A stretch of DNA of 64,000 bases from Neostapfia colusana. Its lineage: Eukaryota; Streptophyta; Magnoliopsida; Poales; Poaceae. Location: NCBI GenBank assembly GCA_030760725.1, contig JASWHV010000011.1, forward strand, positions 80,515,765-80,579,764. Reading direction: 5' to 3'. Within the stretch, counting starts at the first letter, position 1, and each line of letters opens with the position of its first letter. The position numbers were made by a program, and so were the translations under genes. The notes beneath the pieces are model-generated. The model ran no database searches. It was not told the origin of the DNA and worked only from the letters and a program-made list of their open reading frames with translations. Below are positions 57,675 through 64,000 of the stretch, one piece after another.

Positions 57675-57918
57675 CTATATGAGACGGAATGTTGGCCAAC
57701 TAAACGTCAACAATGTCCAACAAATGAGTGTCGCGAAGATGTGCATGCTATGGTGGATGTGCGGGCACATAAGAAGAGACCAAATTAAGAACGAGGCGAT
57801 TCGTGATAGGGTAGGGGTGGCACCGATTGAAGAGAAGTTAGTCCAACATCGACTAAGGTGGTTTGAACGTATCCAACGGAGACATCGAGAAGCATTGGTT
57901 AACAATGGGGTTTTAACA
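57675..57918 (+). pseudogene. RTE LINE 3' coding fragment, plus strand
   Basis: Codes for MSVAKMCMLWWMCGHIRRD, then RDRVGVAPIEEKLVQHRLRW and IQRRHREALVNNGVL, the conserved C-terminal tail of RTE-clade ORFs. It ends where the tail of the opposite RTE copy begins. The start is near AATGTTGGCCAAC. Confidence 0.8.
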
Positions 57919-58431
57919 AAAACAACAACAACAACAAAGCCTTTGTCGCAAGCATGTTTGGGTAGGCTAGACATGAAACCCAACAATTTTTTATTATTTC
58001 TAAATGAAGTAAAAGAGAGGAAGAGATATAAGAGTAACAAAAAAATTAAGATTCTGGCACATGAATTGCTACTTTCCATGCGGTCCTAGCATGAGCTAAG
58101 TCTCTGGATACATTCTAATCTCTCAAATCTCGTTTTACCGCCTCCTCCCAGGTCAACCTTGGTCGTCCTCTACCCCTCCTAATATTTTCTCTACCTCTTA
58201 AAATCCCACTGTTAACCGGTGCTTCTGGAAGTCTCCGTTGGATATGTCCAAACCACCTTAGTCGATGTTGGACTAACTTCTCTTCAATCGGCGCCACCCC
58301 TACCCTATCACGAATCGCCTCATTCCTTATTCGGTCTCGTCTCGTGTGCCCGCACATCCATCGTATCATGCACATCTCTGTGACACTCATTTGTTGGACA
58401 TGTTGTCGTTTAGTTGGCCAACATTCTGCCC
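57919..58431 (-). mobile_element. RTE LINE 3' end, minus strand, with (TTG)n tail
   Basis: Minus-strand frame 58390-58115 reads MSVTEMCMIRWMCGHTRRD, APIEEKLVQHRLRWFGHIQR and RRGRGRPRLTWEEAVKRDL, the RTE C-terminus. After it comes a 3' UTR and a (TTG)n-type tail, seen on the plus strand as CAAAAACAACAACAACAACA at ~57919-57938. The 5' side is cut at 58431 by the Tat LTR. Confidence 0.8.
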
Positions 58432-59623
58432 TGTCGAAGCGTCTGCGGTCGACACTTCCCCCGGGCCTGCTCTGGGCAGTCCGCGGAGGTTCTTTTTCGG
58501 AGGGGCTAGTCCTCTCGCGAGGGTCTCGCCAGAGTGGTCGAAGGAAGGAGATGAAAGTGGTTTGACACGGGGATTTTTACGTGGTTCGGGCCGCCGGAGC
58601 GTAAAACACGACGTCCACAGTGAGCAGGGTTGCTCTGTGTATTGCTTGGCGCTTAGAACCGGGGTTCTAAGCTTGGGGATGAACTGGCTAGGGAGTCAGG
58701 GTCGAAATGAGCCGAACCCCCTGTAACGTTGCCTACCCGAGCCTTTTATAGTACAAGGCTCGGGCGGCTTACAAGTGGGGCCCCGGGACCCGACAGGTGG
58801 CCCCGGGGTGATTTCCTGCCATCTACCGTAACCCGTAGTAATGCCGGTAGCTGTCTCTGGCAGTAGCTTCTTAGCCTCCGTCCTGCTGCCCTGCCCACGC
58901 CGCAAGCTAGGCGTAGTGGTTGATGATGGCAGGGGCAACAGGGGTTGTCTTGTCGCTGTGTTTATTGGTCCATAGCCTCTGGCATTCTGCGCCCGTCTTC
59001 ACTGTGATGTGACTGGGCGCAACGCCTCCTGGCAGAGGCGTGCTCCGCGTCTCCGCGTCCTGGGAAGGCGTGGGTCTTTACTTCCGCTGCCTACCGCGTC
59101 GGGGCAGGTAGCGCACGCTCTGCTGGCCACGTGGCGGGCCCGGAGCTCTCCTCTGAAGAGAGGGGGAGCTCCGGCCCTGTTGGACACGTGGAGCCTTCGG
59201 AGCTCACCCCCGCGGAGGGGGGAGGTCTGGCTCTGCTTGCCACGTGGCGGACCCGGAGCTCTCCTCTGAGGAGAGGGGGAGCTCCGGCCCCGCTGGACAC
59301 GTGGAGCCTTCGGAGCTCACCCCCGCGGAGGGGGGAGGTCCGGCTCTGTTTGCCACGTGGCGGGCCCGAAGCTCTCTTCTGAGGAGAGGGGGACCTCCGG
59401 CCCCGCTGGACACGTGGAGCCTTCGGAGCTCACCCTCGCGGAGGGGGGGGGGGTCCGGCTCCGCCTGGCCACGTGGCTGGTCCGGAGCTCTCCTCTGAGG
59501 AGAGGGGGAGCTCCGGCCCGGCTGGACACGTGGCGCCTTCGGAGCTCGCCCTTGCGGAAGGGACGAGGTCCTTAGGCGGTTTTGTCCTGTGCGCGGGGGT
59601 ACCCGGTATTGAGGGTACCGATA
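58432..59623 (-). repeat. 3' LTR of second Tat element (1,192 bp)
   Basis: It starts TGTCGAAGCG and ends GGGTACCGATA (the final C is mutated to T). It aligns with 37011-38107. The minus-strand TATA box CTATAAAA is at 58744-58751. The G-box array at 59125-59575 has about eight monomers (four 113-bp dimers), against ~5-6 in the nested copy. The element's other LTR lies beyond the window or is lost. Confidence 0.9.
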
Positions 59624-60120
59624 GTGGTACCCCGGGCCCATCTCGGGGGAGGTAACGAGCCCGAGGTGGGGCCTTCACCTTTTCTATCCCGCGCACTTTC
59701 TTCAAACTTCTTTGAACTGCCGCTTGGGCAACGGAAGGTCGTGAGGACTTGACTCTTGCTTTGAAAGTTGCTTTTACCGCGGCGGTTTGCAAGGCTGCCA
59801 CTACTGCACGTCGCAGCGCACTACCGCACGTCGCAGCGCCTTGTCAGGAACCGTCGGGTTGTCCGCTTGAGTGGCTGACTTCTTGGTCCACCGCTTCTGC
59901 TGGACGGCTTGGGCCCACTTGTTATCGTCGCTGGGGCTTGGACCTGATGCATTCACCCCGAGCGGCGCATACGAAGCGTTTTGAATCGCCTCTGGGAGGT
60001 TAAAAGGGGATTCCTTCTACATCGTAGGTTTCCCTTTGCACATCTCCCTACACCTGAGCCTTCCGGATTCTTCCGTGCACCCAAGCCTTCTCCGCCTTCC
60101 TTCTTGCCCCTTCGTCTCCG
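59624..60120 (+). other. Region between LTR and antisense gene of second Tat element
   Basis: Aligns with 38108-38598 of the nested copy (GGGCCCATCTCGGGGGAG, then GCGCACTTTCTTC). It would serve as 5' UTR and promoter for the antisense gene and as the PPT side for the sense strand. A duplicated GCACGTCGCAGCGC lies at 59806-59837. No clear TATA box is visible. Confidence 0.5.
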
Positions 60121-61668
60121 ATGGCTTCCCACTTGCCTCCGCCTCGCATCGCCCGGACGAAAGACCTTGGGACGGTGCGTAAGCTGCTGGGATGGCACAT
60201 GGAGGAGCAGAGGCGCTGCCTTCGGCGGGGATCTCTCCCCCTGTGTCTGGAGAGGGGGGAGACCATCTTCTTCGCCGCCTACGCCTTGGCGGGGTTCGTC
60301 CCGCCGATTTCTTCTTTCTTCGTGACTCTGCTGGAGACGTACGGCCTCCAGCTTCATCACCTCTCCCCGAACTCCTTCGCTATGGCCGCCGTCTTCGTGC
60401 ACTTCTGCGAGATGTTCGTGGGAGTGCGCGCTTCAGTGACGCTTTTCCGTCACTTCTTCGTGCTGCGGACGACTGGGTGCAGCTCGAAGAATCAACTGGG
60501 CGCCTACTACTTCCAGCACCGCAGCAAGGCTCCGAAGGTCTCTGGGTACCTTCTGCCCTTCAGCGCCACGAGGTGGGAAGGCTGGAGGGACGACTGGATG
60601 ATCGTGAAGACCGACGAGCACGATCGCCTCCAGGTGCCTACTGACGGTCCAACCACCGGGCGCCGCTTCTGGAAGGAGAGCCCGGAGCTGGAGCCGGAGT
60701 ACGTGCCAGTCCTGGAGCGGATCCGGTTCCTGGCGGATCAGGGGTTGACATCCCTGATGGTGCTGACAGATTTCTTGTCGCGCCGTCTCGCGCCACTGCA
60801 GCAGCGCAGCTGTCCGGCGTGGTACTACACCGGCGAGCACGACTGCACCAGGCTGGAGACGGGTCTAGGCTCTGACCCATCCGCCGAGGTGCTGTGGGAG
60901 ATGGTGACGAGGGTAAGCAGCGACCTCATCGATGACGGCTTCCTCACAATCCCAGCTTCCTGCGTCCCTCTCTTCATGGAGCCGACGTGGAGGGCGAAGC
61001 TGCTGCAGGAGATGTCGACGCTGGACGACATCGGGATCGCCGTGCGCCAGGTCGGAGATGCCTTCCGGGGAATCTCGATCCTCGGGGTTGACCGCTCCGG
61101 AGTGGAGCGCGAGGCATCGGCCGATGCCCAACCCGCGCCAGGAGTCGACAGAGCTTGGACTGCCGACAAGGGGAAGTGCAAGGAGTCGGCCTCTGGTTCG
61201 CCGAAGAGGAAGCGCTCCCGGTCTCCATCGAGGGCGTCTTTCGCGCCGAGTCAGGGGACCAGAGTCCCCCCGCGCCCTTCATCGGGAGGCGTCGGTTCAT
61301 CGGGCGGCGACTCCAAGAGGCCTCGGGTCTTCCGTGCCGATGGGACTCCTCTTGGACAGCGGTGGTCAGAGGAGCCCCGGGCGTCCCACCCTCCTTCCAC
61401 AGATGGTGGAGCTCCGAGGAGGGACGCCGGTGCTGCGGTGTCCGGGGCTGAGCCAGGGGCTCAGGCGCCCAGATCGTCGAGTGTCCCTGCTGCAAGCTCT
61501 GCAAGCGGCGGTGCCGGAGGGAGCGCAGCAGGGACTCATCCGAGGGCGCAGGCGCCCCGGGTTTCACGGGCTGGTTCGGCGAGTGGCGCCGGAGGTGCTG
61601 CCGGCGGGAGCTCTGCTGCTCCGTCTTCTAGGGGGGCTCCGGGAGCACCCCCTGCTCCGCCGGTCTAG
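60121..61668 (+). CDS. Antisense protein of Tat element with putative gypsy-type transposon domain (515 aa)
   Basis: ATG 60121 (MASHLPPPRIARTKDLG). Residues ~40-200 match the rice-type 'putative gypsy type transposon' domain (PF04195, Transposase_28): ETIFFAAYALAGFVPP, LETYGLQLHHLSPNSFAM, VFVHFCEMFVGV and then GAYYFQHRS. Residues ~200-330 keep WYYTGEHDC and LTSLMVLTDFLSRRL. A Ser/Arg basic stretch (SPKRKRSRSPSRASF) suggests nuclear entry. The stop TAG at 61666 interrupts a reading that continues to a splice donor at 61770. Despite the domain name, no transposase activity is known. It lies antisense to the element's genes, near the 3' LTR. Confidence 0.8.
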   Translation: MASHLPPPRIARTKDLGTVRKLLGWHMEEQRRCLRRGSLPLCLERGETIFFAAYALAGFVPPISSFFVTLLETYGLQLHHLSPNSFAMAAVFVHFCEMFVGVRASVTLFRHFFVLRTTGCSSKNQLGAYYFQHRSKAPKVSGYLLPFSATRWEGWRDDWMIVKTDEHDRLQVPTDGPTTGRRFWKESPELEPEYVPVLERIRFLADQGLTSLMVLTDFLSRRLAPLQQRSCPAWYYTGEHDCTRLETGLGSDPSAEVLWEMVTRVSSDLIDDGFLTIPASCVPLFMEPTWRAKLLQEMSTLDDIGIAVRQVGDAFRGISILGVDRSGVEREASADAQPAPGVDRAWTADKGKCKESASGSPKRKRSRSPSRASFAPSQGTRVPPRPSSGGVGSSGGDSKRPRVFRADGTPLGQRWSEEPRASHPPSTDGGAPRRDAGAAVSGAEPGAQAPRSSSVPAASSASGGAGGSAAGTHPRAQAPRVSRAGSASGAGGAAGGSSAAPSSRGAPGAPPAPPV

Positions 61669-63006
61669 GTGCCCTCGGCGCAGGCCCCGGTGGCGACTGC
61701 AGGCTCCGGCGGCCCTGCCCCGGCTCGGAAGCCTGGGCTCTATGCCCGCTGGAGTGTTCGCGTTCCTTGGTAAGTTAGCACTCACCGGATCTCAGCACTT
61801 GCGTACTCCTTTTTTTTTGAGAGCTCCCTGTTCTTGCAGGGACTCGTCGGCTGCCGAGGACGCGTCTGTTCCCCGGCCTCCTCCGGTTGGCAGGGGTCCA
61901 GTGCCACAGCGTTAGGACGCTGCAGCAGCTTCATCGGCCCTCGTGCAGGTCTAGGTGCCTCCTCCTTCTGGCTCGGCGGAACCGGCTTCTGTGACGGCGG
62001 CGACGACCGCTCCTCCTCCTTCGCCAACTCGGGAGCTGGCGGCTGATGAGTACTTGGTGGAGCAGGCTGGCGGCGACCGGCCTTCGGGTGTTGATGCAGG
62101 AGGAGCTGGTGAAGGTCCTCTGGTAGGCGATGAGCAGGGGCACGTCGAGGCTTGCCCTGCTCCTGCGCATCCTTCTCCTGATCGGCGCCTCGTGGTGGTT
62201 GCCACGGATGTTGAGATGCCGGCGTCTCCTCTGTCGGACGGCGACGTCATGGAGGAGGTCTGTGGCGCGGCTTCGGCCTCTGCGCCCCGCCGTCACTGAC
62301 GGACGCCCTGGAGCTTGCCCAGACCAGCGTCCGGTAGGTCCTGGCTGCACTGGAGCGTGAGCGGGAGGCCCTGGCGGACAAGAGGGACCGCCTCCGCGGT
62401 TGGGGGCGGCTCCTGAAGCTGCGGACCAGGGAGGTCGAGGAGGAGCTCGACGCAAAGCGGGCGAGGCTCGATGTCGAGGAGGTGCTCCTCGATGTCCAGA
62501 AGAAGGCCGTTGACTGCCTGGACTTCGAGACTCGGAGGATTATGCAGGAGGCCCGTGAGGCCTACGACAATGTCCAGGCCCGCTCCAACGCCAACGAGGA
62601 GATGCGGCTGCAGCTGGTGCGCCGCGAGTGCGCCGTCGCGGAGCGGGAGCCGCCGTGGCGACGAAGGAGAAGAAAGTCGCCGAGCATCTGGAGGCTGGAG
62701 AGAGCGACCTGAAGGCCCAGACCGGAGAGCTGGAGCTTCGGGAGGCAGCTCTGGCCGAGAGGGAGGAGCAAGTTACCCGGGACCGCCAGGCGGTGCTGGA
62801 CCGGGAGCTTGCTGCTGACTTCCGGGCGTCAGAGTTGGAGAGGTTCTCCCAGGACTTCGCGGCGAAGGAGAGGAGGTTCGCCGAGGAAGGTCCTGGTGCC
62901 CTGCTGGCAGCTCGCCAGGAGGTGGAGCGGCTCCGAGCTTCGTGGACCGTCGAGGCCCGAGCAGTCTGGGACTTCGTCGGCCAGGCGAAGTCTGCCCTAG
63001 TGCCTC
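61669..63006 (+). pseudogene. Antisense gene, intron and coiled-coil 3' part, truncated
   Basis: Past TAG 61666 the same frame reads to TTG|GTAAGT at 61770. A 70-bp intron (61770-61839), with a T8 tract and TTCTTGCAG acceptor, joins it in phase to the frame that carries 61955-62299 (AHPSPDRRLVVVA, EEV), matching the nested copy's ASPDRRLVSVA. Two TAGs follow the splice. A one-base shift near 62298 and a TAG at 62336 come next. From 62340 on, coiled-coil text (VEEELDAKRARLDVEE; LAEREEQVTRDRQAVLDREL) runs to 63006, where the copia LTR cuts it in the WDFVGQAKSALVPL stretch. Confidence 0.7.
61770..61839 (+). other. Putative intron in the antisense gene
   Basis: The donor GTAAGT at 61770 is a consensus match. 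The acceptor TTCTTGCAG|G ends at 61839, with TTTTTTTT at ~61810-61818. The length is 70 bp, near the plant minimum. Removing it shifts the reading into the frame homologous to the other copy. Confidence 0.65.
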
Positions 63007-64000
63007 TGAAAGTTGTCTAGAGGGGGGGTGAATAGGCTAATAAAACCTGAAACTATTGCAAATAGCGGATTAAACTTGAAGAAGGCCGGACTAGTCCGGT
63101 CTGAGGGCGGACTAGTCCGGTCTAGGTAGAAAATTGTGCTTTAGGTTTTCCTTCCAAGTTTGTTTAAGCGTAAGATGTATAGTAGTCAAACAATCTCACT
63201 AATAAGTTGGGAATGATTAGATGGCAGGTCAGCGGAACAATTCACAAGTGTTAACAAGACGAAAGCTTAATAAGTAATTCTAGTGAGCGAGCGAGAAGGT
63301 AAAGGAACCAAGAGACACGATTTATCCCGAGGTTCGATTCCACACAGAAATCTACGTCCTCGTTGAGGAGTCCACAAAGGACCGGGTCTTTTCCAACCCT
63401 TCCCTCACCGAGCGATCACCAAGATTAAGCCCGGACTCTTTCACTATTAATCAAATGTGAATACAATGCTCTTAGGGGCTACTCACAACTTGATGCCCCC
63501 TTCAACAACCTAGCAGTTCTAGGAATCAAAATACAACAATCAAGAACTCAAATTATCAATCAGAGTGCAAGAGAGTCAAACCGAGAGCTCAAACGTCGAT
63601 CACCACGTCTTTCCTCTCACAAAATCACAAACTCCTTAAGATCCGATCTTAAAGGTCTAGAAGATGAGGAAAGAGGCTTAGAAGAGCTCTAGGAATGAGT
63701 TTTCAGTGCTAGGATTGTTCACTCCTCAATTCTCAGCCGGGGGGGTCTCCTTTTATAGAAATCCCGACATCTAGCCGTTACCAACTAAAGTCCGGACTAG
63801 TCCGGTCCCAACCCCGGACTAGTCCGTTCTTGAGGGACCACTCACGTCACAAGGCTACCAACTAAAGTCTAGTGACCGTTGGATTCAAACGGTCATAAAA
63901 CCCCGGACTAGTCCTGCCCCAAGGGTGGACTAGTCTGGTCTTACCAAACTTAGTCTAAAAACTCTCTAATCTAGGGCTGCGGACTAGTCCAACCAACTTC
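63007..64000 (+). repeat. Copia C2 (SIRE/Maximus-like) LTR, start only
   Basis: It starts TGAAAGTTGTCTAGAGGGGG and TGAATAGG inside the antisense gene (left flank GCCTC) and continues past the window. A TATA-like TTTATAG lies at 63752-63758. Seven CGGACTAGTCCG-type words occur at ~63090, 63105, 63790, 63813, 63903, 63930 and 63982. No gene starts within the window. Confidence 0.8.

Noticed and set aside
1..64000. tRNA, rRNA or snRNA genes
   Set aside because: Only primer-binding-site words complementary to tRNA-Met and one SINE were seen. No cloverleaf or conserved RNA gene could be made out by eye; a tRNAscan-SE run would settle it.

Overview
This is nuclear DNA of a grass (Poaceae), almost entirely nested retrotransposons. 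The evidence is the set of families: Ty3/gypsy chromoviruses of the Tekay/Del type with ~3 kb LTRs, a Tat-lineage (RIRE2/Dasheng-like) family with an antisense ORF, SIRE/Maximus-type Ty1/copia elements, an L1 LINE, RTE fragments, an Au-like SINE and small TIR elements. The only convincing host gene is the start of a GRF-interacting factor (GIF/AN3, SSXT domain) gene at 54455-55828. I cannot name the species from the sequence.

Layout. 1-2732: LTR of Tekay-like family T. 2733-7880: minus-strand SIRE-type copia with an in-frame gag-RT-RNase H fusion and LTRs that are inverted relative to each other. 7885-9474: Tat LTR fragment with a 113-bp G-box array. 9475-17789: decayed minus-strand chromovirus (pol, gag, an extra ORF before gag, leader, PBS, LTR). 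17790-24515: plus-strand pol, one LTR (family A), then PBS and gag, so one LTR is shared by two internal regions. 24516-34282: two family T LTRs in tandem, the second 5'-truncated and holding an inverted solo LTR with a perfect TSD. 34283-49562: family T element with an extra ORF, gag-protease, integrase-chromodomain and 3' LTR, but no reverse transcriptase. Its protease is split at 37011-45079 by a young 8,069-bp Tat-lineage element with 1,097-bp LTRs and TSD GATAT. That element has gag and an antisense ORF but no pol.

49563-54300 is an older TE mosaic: a copia LTR scrap, a hAT-like MITE with 8-bp TSD, a SINE with 15-bp TSD, and a decayed minus-strand L1. 54300-55828 holds the GIF 5' end (two exons). 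What would be its second intron, or the point where the gene is broken, carries two AAACGG-type TIR elements (55893-57392), inverted RTE fragments (57393-58431), a second Tat element (58432-63006) whose antisense gene has a likely 70-bp intron, and the start of a SIRE-type LTR (63007-64000).

No autonomous element is complete in this window. The observations most worth following are: a histone-H3-tail-like ARKSTGG peptide at the start of the extra ORF of a chromodomain-bearing element; covarying palindromes in the transcribed LTR leaders of two families; the likely intron-containing antisense gene of the Tat elements; and a shared ~56-bp CACGTGGC minisatellite monomer in LTRs of two unrelated gypsy lineages.
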